From N074bin45 sp039587475 (GTDB lineage: Bacteria; Gemmatimonadota; Gemmatimonadetes; Gemmatimonadales; GWC2-71-9), in NCBI GenBank assembly GCA_039587475.1, contig JBDHIK010000002.1, positions 1-64,000 of the forward strand: 64,000 nt of DNA, read 5' to 3'. Position numbers and translations under genes: made by a program. This document shows, piece after piece, positions 8,868 through 16,758 of the stretch. The notes below the pieces were generated by a model. It saw nothing but the letters and a program-made list of their open reading frames with translations. It had not been told where the DNA came from and ran no database searches. Within the stretch, counting starts at the first letter, position 1, and every line of letters starts with the position of its first letter.

Positions 8868-9244
8868 CGGGTCCGGTGTTGCTGTACGATGGGGATTGCG
8901 CCTTTTGTCGCGGCTGGGTCGCGCGGCTGTCACGCTGGGATCACACCCGCGCCATCCGATGTCTGCCTGCGGCGGAACGCCGCCAGGTCGAAGGCCTGCC
9001 ACCGATCAGCGACGAGGAATTGAACCGGGCCATGCACCTGGTGACCCCCGAAGGGACCACCTACGTCGGCGCGGGGGCCGTGGCCCGGCTGATGGACTAC
9101 CTTCCGAGGCTTCGATGGCTCGGTCCGGTCTTGCGGCTGCCCGGCATTCGCTGGTTGTCGGACAAGGTATATTGCGCCATCGCCCGCCGACGCCACCGAT
9201 TCGGCTGCGGGTCTGAACGCTGTCGCATCGGTGAAAGCCGTTGA
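8861..9244 (+). CDS. DCC family thiol-disulfide protein (DUF393)
   Basis: Small protein of about 127 residues. It carries the family's N-terminal motif: YDGDCAFC, with Cys13 and Cys16 forming a CxxC redox pair after an aspartate, in a thioredoxin-like fold. Family members are predicted thiol oxidoreductases without well-known partners. The GTG start at 8861 overlaps the stop of the serine hydrolase. No signal peptide is seen. Two more cysteines lie near the C terminus (CGSERC). Confidence 0.8.
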   Translation: MLTGPVLLYDGDCAFCRGWVARLSRWDHTRAIRCLPAAERRQVEGLPPISDEELNRAMHLVTPEGTTYVGAGAVARLMDYLPRLRWLGPVLRLPGIRWLSDKVYCAIARRRHRFGCGSERCRIGESR

Positions 9245-9257
9245 TTCGAGGGACGAC

Positions 9258-9557
9258 ATGACCACACCTGAAGCCATCCGTAAAGCTCTGCGCGGCGTGC
9301 GCGACCCGGAACTCAATCTGAACATCATCGATCTCGGACTGGTCTACGACATCACCAAGTCGGACGCCGGCGACGTCCTGGTCCAGATGACCCTCACCTC
9401 GCCGGGCTGTCCCGCCGGGCCCGAAATTACCCAAGACGTGCACGACACCGTCGCCGCCCTGGACGAGGTGAATTCGGTGGCTGTGGAAATCGTCTGGGAA
9501 CCCTATTGGACGCCGGAACGCATCGACCCCAGGGTCAGAGCTTTTCTCGGGATGTAG
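9258..9557 (+). CDS. MIP18/DUF59 family iron-sulfur assembly protein
   Basis: Protein of 99 residues of the DUF59 family (SufT, PaaD and MIP18 relatives), which assist iron-sulfur cluster assembly or delivery. The conserved core is visible: VRDPELNLNIIDLGLVYDI near the N terminus and LTSPGCPAGPEI with the family cysteine in the middle. ATG 9258 is chosen because GAGGG lies seven to eleven bases upstream; an in-frame ATG at 9231 is less well placed. It lies about 5 kb before the SUF operon and may serve the same pathway, but it is not part of it. Confidence 0.85.
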   Translation: MTTPEAIRKALRGVRDPELNLNIIDLGLVYDITKSDAGDVLVQMTLTSPGCPAGPEITQDVHDTVAALDEVNSVAVEIVWEPYWTPERIDPRVRAFLGM

Positions 9558-9569
9558 GCCTGCGTCGGT

Positions 9570-10754
9570 TCAGTCGCCGCCAGGTGTGATGGCTGCCACC
9601 AGTTCCGGTCCGAATTCACCGACCTGCCACTGCCGTACCCCCTCCACCTCGATCAACTCCTCGAGTGTTTGCGGCGATCGGCTGGCCACGGCTTCGAGTG
9701 TCCCGTTGGGGCACACCACCCCCGGGTCGAGCTCGAGCCTTTGGGCCACCGCATTGCGAGCCGCTTTGAGACGGTCGAGCCGCTCACCATGGTCGGGGTC
9801 CACCTTGGGCCGGGAGGCCCGCTTCAGCTTCGGAAGATCTTCATCGGGGAGACGGCGACCCCGTTCGACCGCTGCCATGATGGCGGTTCCATGGCGACGG
9901 ACACCTTCCCGACTGATGCCAGGCATCTTCTCGAGGTCATTCTCGTTCGCCGGTGGGGCCTTGGCGATCTCCAGGAGCGGCTGGTTGTTCAAGATGCGGA
10001 AGGCGGCCTTGTCGCGCCGCTTGGCCATCCCCTCTCGCCAGCGGTGCAGTTCTCTCAGGATGGCCAGCGAACGAGGCGCAAGTTTCCGGGCGCCCTTGAT
10101 CCTGAGATAGGCGTCGCCATCGGGCTCGCGGGGAGCCCAACGCACCGATTCCAACAGGCTGAACTCCTCCTCCGCCCAGGCCAGACGGCCCCGGGCGCTC
10201 AGCTGCTCGTGCAGGGCGTCCCGCAGGTCCGGGAGGTGCCTGGTGTCGGTGGCGGCGTAGGCCAGCATGGCGGAGGAGAGCGGCCGTGACGACCAGTCTG
10301 CTCTCTGGAATCGTTTGTCCAGCGTCACCTGGAAGTACTTCTCCAATAGCGCGGCCAGTCCGATGCCGGGCTCTCCCAGGAACTGCGACGCGATGCGAGT
10401 GTCGAAAATGGTCCTGGCACGGAACCCGAGGTCCTTGTCGAGGAGCCTCAAGTCATAATCCGCATCGTGGAGGATCACCTCGATCTTCGGATCCGCCAGA
10501 AAGCCGCCGATTGGGCTCAGGTCGCCGACGGACAGCGGATCGACCACAGCGGTAATCGACCGCGACGATATCTGGATGAGGTAGACACGGTCCTGGTAGC
10601 GATGAAAGCTGGCAGCCTCGGTGTCCAGTGCCAGCAGGCGATCGCCGCGCAGTCGCTCGATCAGACGTCCAAGCTCTTGGTCCGTATGGACATGCAGAAT
10701 CCCGCCTGGGAGCTCGGTGAGGGAATGGGAGGCAGTCACCGCAGCAACATGCAT
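9570..10754 (-). CDS. rnd: Ribonuclease D
   Basis: 3'-5' exoribonuclease of about 394 residues acting in tRNA and other RNA 3' maturation. The DEDDy exonuclease domain comes first: LALDTEA (Asp44, Glu46), then HDADYDLRLL, then YAATDTRHL with the Tyr-x3-Asp of the last motif. Two HRDC-like helical regions follow, the first around LAILRELHRWRE, the second near the C terminus. The frame stays open upstream to 11156, but that part is low-complexity and out of register with the family; ATG 10754 fits the fold. It converges on the DUF59 gene with 12 bases between stops. Confidence 0.88.
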   Translation of the reverse strand: MHVAAVTASHSLTELPGGILHVHTDQELGRLIERLRGDRLLALDTEAASFHRYQDRVYLIQISSRSITAVVDPLSVGDLSPIGGFLADPKIEVILHDADYDLRLLDKDLGFRARTIFDTRIASQFLGEPGIGLAALLEKYFQVTLDKRFQRADWSSRPLSSAMLAYAATDTRHLPDLRDALHEQLSARGRLAWAEEEFSLLESVRWAPREPDGDAYLRIKGARKLAPRSLAILRELHRWREGMAKRRDKAAFRILNNQPLLEIAKAPPANENDLEKMPGISREGVRRHGTAIMAAVERGRRLPDEDLPKLKRASRPKVDPDHGERLDRLKAARNAVAQRLELDPGVVCPNGTLEAVASRSPQTLEELIEVEGVRQWQVGEFGPELVAAITPGGD

Positions 10755-10834
10755 GTCCAGGCCATGCGAAGCAACAACGGCACTGTCGGCGTCAGTGCAA
10801 TGACACCGACGCGTTGGTGTCGTGTCGCTGTGCT

Positions 10835-11008
10835 CTAATCCCGTCTCTTCGAGACGGTTTCGAGGGCATCGGCAATGTCGCCCAGCGCCTTGGCCAGGGT
10901 TTTGTAGAAGTCCGCGTCCGGGGCCGGCGTGCCACCCATGGCCGCGTCGAGGTGGATCTGCCGGGTCAGGCGGGCGGCGTGGCGGATGTAGTCGGTCTGG
11001 ATGGCCAT
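10835..11008 (-). CDS. Small hypothetical protein, 57 residues
   Basis: A short frame begins MAIQTDYIRHAARLTRQIHL and ends TVSKRRD. It has a strong ribosome site: AGGAG lies six bases before the ATG at 11008. It ends about 80 bases before rnd, on the same strand, so the two may be co-transcribed. The sequence is soluble and mostly helical, with alternating hydrophobic positions in its second half (LAKALGDIADALETV). I do not recognise a family. The ribosome site and sensible composition make a real gene likely. Confidence 0.6.
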   Translation of the reverse strand: MAIQTDYIRHAARLTRQIHLDAAMGGTPAPDADFYKTLAKALGDIADALETVSKRRD

Positions 11009-11311
11009 GCTTGTCTCCTGTGGACTGGCCCGTGGGCTCCGGCGGGGGTATGAAACCGTCAGATTTCGAGGGCCGTAGTGTATTTCGGCGGAGGGTGTTC
11101 GTTAGCTCCCCGCCACGCTGGATCCTTCCTCTCTCCGGTCCCGGGGTCTCGGCCAAGCAGTTTAAGGCCCCGCGGGCCGCCTTTCTTTCTACGGTACGGT
11201 CTCATCGAGTGCTGGGTCATGCCCGGGACTGGTCCTGCAACGAAAAAGCCCCCCCGGCGCTTTCGGAAGGGCTCGAATGTCTTTCTCCAGGGAGTCGCTG
11301 CCCGGATACTG
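11009..11311. other. Intergenic region with two hairpins
   Basis: This 303-base gap holds the terminator described at 11243-11274. It also holds a GGCCC-CGC-GGGCC hairpin at 11166-11178, followed by a pyrimidine run (GCCTTTCTTTCT) that looks like a plus-strand terminator although no plus-strand gene lies just upstream. No further gene is seen. Confidence 0.35.
11243..11274 (-). terminator. Likely terminator of the ferredoxin gene
   Basis: On the minus strand an AGCCC / GGGCT stem with a GC-rich interior is followed by TTTTTCG. It begins about 38 bases after the ferredoxin stop, as expected for an intrinsic terminator. Confidence 0.5.
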
Positions 11312-11575
11312 CTAGCCTTGCGGCGGGCCCGGCGGAGTGTCGCTGTCGAAGATGTCTCTGTTCCTGGCGATGTACTCCGTCCACTCGGGCGGCACGTCCT
11401 CTTCAGGGAAGATGGCCGTGACCGGGCACTCTGGTTCGCAGGCTCCGCAGTCAATGCACTCGTCCGGGTGAATCCAGAGCTGTTCCTCGGTTTCGTAGAT
11501 GCAATCGACCGGGCAGACGTCCACGCACGCCCGATCCTTCACGCCGATACACGGCTCTGCAATGATGTATGTCAT
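11312..11575 (-). CDS. Ferredoxin, two-cluster type
   Basis: Small electron carrier of 87 residues. Cysteines fall at 9, 17, 21 and 25, then 40, 43, 46 and 50. The second set is a classic CxxCxxCxxxCP group binding [4Fe-4S]; the first has the longer C-x7-C spacing of 7Fe (3Fe-4S plus 4Fe-4S) ferredoxins. An acidic C-terminal tail follows. ATG 11575 begins the usual TYII start, with GGGAG upstream, so the longer frame from 11614 is not needed. It is divergent from the patatin gene. The redox partner is unknown. Confidence 0.9.
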   Translation of the reverse strand: MTYIIAEPCIGVKDRACVDVCPVDCIYETEEQLWIHPDECIDCGACEPECPVTAIFPEEDVPPEWTEYIARNRDIFDSDTPPGPPQG

Positions 11576-11665
11576 GCACCAACTCCCAAGGGGCTGAGGT
11601 GTTCCGAGAGGCAAGTTATAAGGACGACAACCCCGGGACGCAAGTGGGTGGCTAGATTGGCCTGC

Positions 11666-13717
11666 ATGCGGATGTTACGAGGGGTTCTCGCGGCGCTGGT
11701 ACTGATCCATGCGATCGGAGCGCGTGCGCTCGAGGCGCAGTCATGTCCGGCCACCAAGACGGCACTGGTGCTGTCCGGCGGCGGCGTAAAGGGCTTGGCC
11801 CACATCGGAGTCCTCCGGGCGCTGGACAGCCTCGGGGTGGTGCCCGATCTGGTGGTCGGAACCAGCATGGGGGCGATCGTGGGTGCCATGTACGCTTCGG
11901 GTGTGGATGGCGCCAGTCTCGATTCTCTGGTGCGGTCCGTGGACCTGGAGCAGGCCTTCCAAAGTTACGATCTCCATGGCCCTCAGCGGCTCAGGGGCTT
12001 GGCCCCTCTGGTGATCTGGGAACGGGGTTCCGGCGGAGTCGAGATTCAAAACGCGTCCGTGAGTGAATCGGCGGTGAATTTCCTCCTGGGCGCCGCACTC
12101 CTCGACGGGGGCCTCCTGGCTCGCGGGCAATTCGACTCACTACCTATCCCCTATCGGGCCGTCGCCACCAACCTGGCGACCCGCCAGTCACGGGTCTTTG
12201 CCAGCGGGGACCTGGCGCAAGTGGTGCGTGCCAGCATGGCCGTTCCGGTGGTCTTCGAGCCGGTGGGGATCGACGGAGACTTCTTCACTGATGGCGGCCT
12301 GTCGCAGAACATTCCCGTGGCGGCTGCTCGGCAAGCGGGAGCCACCCGCGTCATCGTCTCCGACGTCACCAGCGGCACGCCGGACTCGCTGAACCCGTAC
12401 TCAGCCATCGCGGTAGGCGAGCAACTCATCAACTACCTGTTTACCCAGGACCTCGACACGCTGCCGGGCGACCTCTATCTGAAGATCGACCTGGCGCAGG
12501 TACGATCCCTCGATCTCAGCAGACGGACCGTCGCGAACGTCCTTGATGAGGGCCACCGGATTGCGGATTCCGCGCTGGGCGCCAGGCTGGATTGGTGTAT
12601 GACTCTCCGGAACGCCGTCGTGAAGACCGGCACTCCGCCGGTGATCGGGGAGGTCACCGCAACCGGCGGCGATCCCGAGGACCTGGCGCAGGTGCTCCGA
12701 CTGGTCCGGAACCAACCCCTCGATCGAACCCTGTTGCGGAAACGTCTGGCCACTCTGTCGGAGACACAGTGGTACCGATCGCTGTGGCTGAACCCGGGCG
12801 GAAGCCGCGACACGGTGACCTTCTCCCTCGAAGCGCGCCCCGCTCCGCAGGCGGTGGCCGGGCTCTCGGTGGCGTACAACAGTGACCTGGGGGGCAAGAT
12901 GTGGGCAGGGGTGGTGGCTCGGCGCTTCCTCACCCGCGGTCTCGAGGGGAGCGGCTTCCTGTTTCTGGGACGCTTTCGGCAGGAACTGTTTCTCGGTCTC
13001 CGGAACACCAAGCGCCTCGGCTCCTACGCTGTGACGCCGGCGCTCTCGGTGAGCGGCGCTTACGAAGACGTTCGACAGTTCGACGCCGATGGGAACGAAT
13101 TGCCGCAGATCAGGGTCAACGAGGTCGTGGGACTCCTGGGGCTGGAACGACGCTTCTTCGGACGGTGGAGCGTCTCGCTGGCTCTCGAAGGACGGGCCTG
13201 GCGGGAATCCGACGTCGGGAACGAGGCGGCCGGGGGTCGCTTGAGGGTCATGCAGTCGGAACGCAACTCCGAAACCCGCTACCTGGCAGACGTGCAGGTG
13301 ACCGGCGTGTACCGGCGCGCCGAGCTGCTTGCGGCGCCGCGGGTGGAGTTCGACGATTGGTCGATTCGCCCCTACGTGCGCCTCGGCTGGGGCCAGGATC
13401 TACCTGCCCAACTGCTCTTCCCGCTGGGGGGAACAGCCGGGTTCCCCGGGTTGCACATCGGGGAGCGCCTCGGCGACCGGGAAGTGGACGTTGGTGGGAC
13501 GGTGCGCTACATGGTGAGCGCACCGCTCTATGTCAGTGCGGAGGTGGCGCTGGGTCGGACGGCGTTGGGCGGTAGCTTGTTCGGGTCTGACGGGTGGCTG
13601 GCAGGGGGCCGTGTTGGCATCGGAGCCGAAACCCCGATTGGCCCGGTTGCCATCGACTACGGAGTTACCGACCAGGGAAGAGACCTGCTGATGTTCCGCT
13701 ACGGGCGATGGTTCTGA
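11666..13717 (+). CDS. Patatin-like phospholipase with C-terminal outer-membrane barrel
   Basis: Protein of about 683 residues built like type Vd autotransporters (PlpD). It has a signal peptide (LRGVLAALVLIHAIGARALEA), then a patatin lipase domain with GGGVKG at 38-43, the nucleophile in GTSMG (Ser67) and the dyad Asp in DGG (Asp209). A POTRA-like linker (around VIGEVTATGGDP) leads to a 16-strand-type barrel of the BamA/TamA superfamily ending in aromatic Phe. The lipase is expected to be displayed at or carried through the outer membrane. ATG 11666 is used; ATG 11672 is equally possible, and no clear ribosome site is seen for either. Confidence 0.88.
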   Translation: MRMLRGVLAALVLIHAIGARALEAQSCPATKTALVLSGGGVKGLAHIGVLRALDSLGVVPDLVVGTSMGAIVGAMYASGVDGASLDSLVRSVDLEQAFQSYDLHGPQRLRGLAPLVIWERGSGGVEIQNASVSESAVNFLLGAALLDGGLLARGQFDSLPIPYRAVATNLATRQSRVFASGDLAQVVRASMAVPVVFEPVGIDGDFFTDGGLSQNIPVAAARQAGATRVIVSDVTSGTPDSLNPYSAIAVGEQLINYLFTQDLDTLPGDLYLKIDLAQVRSLDLSRRTVANVLDEGHRIADSALGARLDWCMTLRNAVVKTGTPPVIGEVTATGGDPEDLAQVLRLVRNQPLDRTLLRKRLATLSETQWYRSLWLNPGGSRDTVTFSLEARPAPQAVAGLSVAYNSDLGGKMWAGVVARRFLTRGLEGSGFLFLGRFRQELFLGLRNTKRLGSYAVTPALSVSGAYEDVRQFDADGNELPQIRVNEVVGLLGLERRFFGRWSVSLALEGRAWRESDVGNEAAGGRLRVMQSERNSETRYLADVQVTGVYRRAELLAAPRVEFDDWSIRPYVRLGWGQDLPAQLLFPLGGTAGFPGLHIGERLGDREVDVGGTVRYMVSAPLYVSAEVALGRTALGGSLFGSDGWLAGGRVGIGAETPIGPVAIDYGVTDQGRDLLMFRYGRWF

Positions 13718-13762
13718 GGTGATGCCAGTTTGCGGATTGTCGTATGGACGCGCCGAGCCGCT

Positions 13763-14326
13763 CTACAATGCTCCGGCCGTGAACCCCGCAGCCCGCGGCT
13801 CCGGGGTGCCGTAGCGCCCTTCGCCGGCATACCGCTTGTTCCACTCCTCCCGCATGCAGAACGGGTCGAGCCCATGGGCACGGTCCACTGCCAACACACC
13901 ATCGAGATGGTCGATCTCATGTTGCAGCAACTCGGCCATGGCTCCTTCCACCGTGACTTCCTGTCCCGCCCCGGTCTCGTCCTGGTAACGCACCCGAATA
14001 GCCCAGGCTCGAGCCACCCGCACCAGAAGGTCGGGAATCGAGAAACAATCGTCCCACACGGTGAAGTCGTCTGTGCCGATGTCAACGATTTCGGGGTTGA
14101 TGAGGGTCCAGGGTTGGTCGACGTTGGCGTACACCAATCGCATGGGCGCCCCAATCTGTGGGGCAGCGATGGCCCGCCCTGATCCGAAGCGGGCCTGCCA
14201 GTCGTGGAGTGTCTCCTTCATGCCGTCGAGGACCACCCGGACCGCAGGAGAATCGGGTTTGGTGATGGCCTCACACCGGGCCCGAAGGACCGGATCGCCC
14301 AGCAGGCGGATACGATGGACCGGCAT
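13763..14326 (-). CDS. def: Peptide deformylase
   Basis: Metalloenzyme of 187 residues that removes the formyl group from new proteins. Motif 1 reads AIAAPQIG (residues 52-59). Motif 2, usually EGCLS, reads DDCFS with the metal-binding Cys94. Motif 3 is HEIDHLDG with His136, Glu137 and His140. All three metal ligands and the catalytic Glu are present, so it should be active, though motif 2 is divergent. The C-terminal tail after the motif is longer than in E. coli Def and resembles type 2/3 enzymes. It may not be the only deformylase in the genome. Confidence 0.88.
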   Translation of the reverse strand: MPVHRIRLLGDPVLRARCEAITKPDSPAVRVVLDGMKETLHDWQARFGSGRAIAAPQIGAPMRLVYANVDQPWTLINPEIVDIGTDDFTVWDDCFSIPDLLVRVARAWAIRVRYQDETGAGQEVTVEGAMAELLQHEIDHLDGVLAVDRAHGLDPFCMREEWNKRYAGEGRYGTPEPRAAGFTAGAL

Positions 14327-14507
14327 GAAATCTCACTCCCGGAGATAGCGGCAATTGGCGGATTCCCAATGTCGCGATTTGGGTCAGGCTTCACAAGGAA
14401 GAGAGATTGCACTCTATCCAATCAACGCCGTGACGACGTCGACGGCAATGTCCCTAACATCTTATAAGACATGCAGTTACCAATTTACACCAAAAACACT
14501 ATATATA

Positions 14508-14536
14508 TTGACAATTCCGACTAATTGGCTTAGGAT
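14508..14536 (+). promoter_or_regulatory. Promoter of the SUF operon, probably leaderless
   Basis: A perfect -35 TTGACA (14508-14513) and a good -10 TAGGAT (14531-14536) are separated by exactly 17 bases in an AT-rich stretch. Transcription would start at about 14543, only a few bases before the sufR ATG at 14546. No ribosome site precedes that ATG. Confidence 0.7.
14512..14527. promoter_or_regulatory. Candidate SufR operator
   Basis: The inverted repeat CAATT-N6-AATTG lies between the -35 and -10 boxes of the SUF promoter. A bound dimer would block RNA polymerase. Cyanobacterial SufR is known to bind a CAAC-N6-GTTG repeat, which is similar in form. Its position just before sufR supports autoregulation; binding is inferred. 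Confidence 0.5.
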
Positions 14537-14545
14537 TAGCGCCCT

Positions 14546-15241
14546 ATGACCGTACCCACTGAACTGCAGAACGCCGCCTCGCTGCCCGAGGGTTTTCAGG
14601 GTCCGAGGGGGTCCATTCTGGTCGAACTGAAGCGCTCCGGCGCGGTCTCGGCCAAGGACCTGGCGGGTCGGCTGGGCTTGTCCCTCAACGCCATCCGCCA
14701 CCACCTCAAGGAGTTGGAGTCGGAGACCGTCGTGACCCACGACCGGGAGGCCCGGGGCGTCGGGGCACCGATGTACCGCTACCGCCTCACGGATCGGGGC
14801 AAGGCGTTGTTTCCGGCTCGCTACGAAGCCGCGTTGACGGAGGTGCTCGACCACCTGGTGTCTCAGGTGGGCCGCGATCAGGCGGTGGCGTCCCTCAAGG
14901 TCCACTACGAGGATCTGGAGAGTCGCCTGACGGACGAGCTGGCAGGCGCCCCTGCCGAGGAGCGGGTCGGCCGTGTCGTCGATCTGCTGCGGGACGAGGG
15001 CTATATGGCCGTGTGGTCTGGCGGAGAGACACACGGGACGCTAACGGCCCACAACTGCGCCATGCGCGCCGTGGCCCAACGGTTCCCGGAAATCTGTGAG
15101 GCTGAGCAACAGTTCCTGACCGACGTACTCGCGGCCGACGTGACCCGGGCGGCGCACATGCTGACCGGGTGCAGCGCCTGCGAGTATCACATCGACTTTG
15201 GAGCGGCCCCCAGTGACCGCTCGAACGAGGAGCAGGCATGA
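14546..15241 (+). CDS. sufR: SufR-like iron-sulfur cluster transcriptional repressor
   Basis: Regulator of 231 residues heading the SUF operon. A winged helix-turn-helix occupies about residues 20-85 (AKDLAGRLGLSLNAIRHHLK as recognition unit). The C-terminal half has four cysteines at 171, 184, 209 and 212, in the C-x12-C plus C-x2-C arrangement expected for [4Fe-4S] binding in SufR proteins. With a cluster bound it should repress the operon; loss of the cluster under iron limitation or oxidative stress relieves repression. Its last bases overlap the sufB start (ATGA). The mRNA is probably leaderless. Confidence 0.88.
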   Translation: MTVPTELQNAASLPEGFQGPRGSILVELKRSGAVSAKDLAGRLGLSLNAIRHHLKELESETVVTHDREARGVGAPMYRYRLTDRGKALFPARYEAALTEVLDHLVSQVGRDQAVASLKVHYEDLESRLTDELAGAPAEERVGRVVDLLRDEGYMAVWSGGETHGTLTAHNCAMRAVAQRFPEICEAEQQFLTDVLAADVTRAAHMLTGCSACEYHIDFGAAPSDRSNEEQA

Positions 15242-16674
15242 GTTCGTCCGTAGAGTCCATGGTCGACCGCGACTACCAGTGGGGATTCGTAACCGACATC
15301 GAGTCGGATTCGATGCCGCCCGGGCTGAGCGAAGACGTCATCCGACTCATCTCCCAGAAGAAGGAAGAGCCGGAGTGGCTGCTGGAGTGGCGTCTGAAGG
15401 CCTACCGTGGCTGGCTCAAGATGACCGAGCCGCACTGGGCCAACGTCGAGTATCCTCCGATCGACTACGATGCCATGGTGTACTACTCGGCTCCGAAGGT
15501 GGCCAAGTCGCTGGGGAGTCTCGATGAGGTCGACCCCAAGTTGCTCGAAACCTACGACAAGCTTGGCATCCCATTGGGCGAACAGAAGCGCCTGGCCGGC
15601 GTCGCCGTGGACGCCATCTTCGACAGCGTCTCCGTGGCCACGACGTACAAGGCCACGCTGGCCGAGCACGGCGTCATCTTTTGCTCCTTCTCCGAAGCGG
15701 TGAAGGAGCACCCCGACCTGGTACGCCGTTACCTGGGTTCGGTGGTTCCGGCCAGCGACAACTTCTTTGCAGCGCTCAATGCCGCGGTCTTCAGTGACGG
15801 GTCCTTCGTCTTCGTGCCGAAGGGCGTCACCTGCCCGATGGAGCTGTCCACCTACTTCCGGATCAACGCGGCCAATACCGGGCAGTTCGAACGCACGCTG
15901 ATCGTCGCCGAGGAAGGCGCGTCGGTGAGCTATCTGGAGGGGTGTACGGCGCCCATGCGGGACGAGAACCAGCTGCATGCGGCGGTCGTCGAGCTGGTCG
16001 CGCTGGACGACGCCACCGTCAAGTACTCCACGGTGCAGAACTGGTACCAGGGCGACGAGAACGGAGTGGGCGGTATCTACAACTTCGTGACCAAGCGGGG
16101 CAAATGTGCGGGTGTGAATTCGCGCATTACCTGGACCCAGGTGGAAACCGGCTCGTCCATCACCTGGAAGTACCCGAGTGTCATTCTCCAGGGAGACAAC
16201 TCCATCGGGGAGTTCTACTCCGTGGCGGTCACCAATCGGCGTCAGCAGGCGGACACCGGCACCAAGATGATCCACATCGGCAAGAACACCCGGAGTACCA
16301 TCATCTCCAAGGGGATCTCGGCTGGCCGTGGCAACAACAGCTATCGGGGGCTCGTGAAGGTGCTGCCCAAGGCCGAAGGCGCCCGGAACTACACGCAATG
16401 CGACTCGATGCTGATCGGCAACGAGTGCGGAGCACACACGTTTCCCTACATCGACGTGCAGAACGACACGACGTCCATGGAGCACGAAGCGTCCACGCGG
16501 AAGATCGGGGAAGACCAGATCTTCTACTGTAAGCAGCGCGGCCTCGACACCGAGGACGCCATCTCGCTGATCGTGAACGGCTTCGCGAAAGAGGTCTTCC
16601 AGTACCTCCCGATGGAGTTCGCCGTGGAGGCCCAGAATCTTCTGGGTATCAGCCTGGAAGGCAGTGTCGGCTAG
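15238..16674 (+). CDS. sufB: Fe-S cluster scaffold subunit SufB
   Basis: Protein of 478 residues, the usual length, forming the SufBC2D scaffold on which clusters are built. Highly conserved stretches are present, such as FVPKGVTCPMELSTYFRIN and YTQCDSMLIGNECGAHTFPY; the latter carries conserved cysteines of the cluster-building face. The C terminus (GFAKEVFQYLPMEFAVEA) pairs with SufC. It starts with ATG inside the sufR stop and is followed by an 84-base gap before sufC. Confidence 0.96.
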   Translation: MSSSVESMVDRDYQWGFVTDIESDSMPPGLSEDVIRLISQKKEEPEWLLEWRLKAYRGWLKMTEPHWANVEYPPIDYDAMVYYSAPKVAKSLGSLDEVDPKLLETYDKLGIPLGEQKRLAGVAVDAIFDSVSVATTYKATLAEHGVIFCSFSEAVKEHPDLVRRYLGSVVPASDNFFAALNAAVFSDGSFVFVPKGVTCPMELSTYFRINAANTGQFERTLIVAEEGASVSYLEGCTAPMRDENQLHAAVVELVALDDATVKYSTVQNWYQGDENGVGGIYNFVTKRGKCAGVNSRITWTQVETGSSITWKYPSVILQGDNSIGEFYSVAVTNRRQQADTGTKMIHIGKNTRSTIISKGISAGRGNNSYRGLVKVLPKAEGARNYTQCDSMLIGNECGAHTFPYIDVQNDTTSMEHEASTRKIGEDQIFYCKQRGLDTEDAISLIVNGFAKEVFQYLPMEFAVEAQNLLGISLEGSVG

Positions 16675-16758
16675 TCGGACGAACGGCAGGACAACACGAA
16701 CACCACTCGGCTGATCGCCACGCGAAGACAGCCGACCGCTGAATACGGAGGCACTACG

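Noticed and set aside
11166..11190. Plus-strand terminator-like hairpin
   Set aside because: No plus-strand gene lies just upstream; kept only as a note in the intergenic entry.
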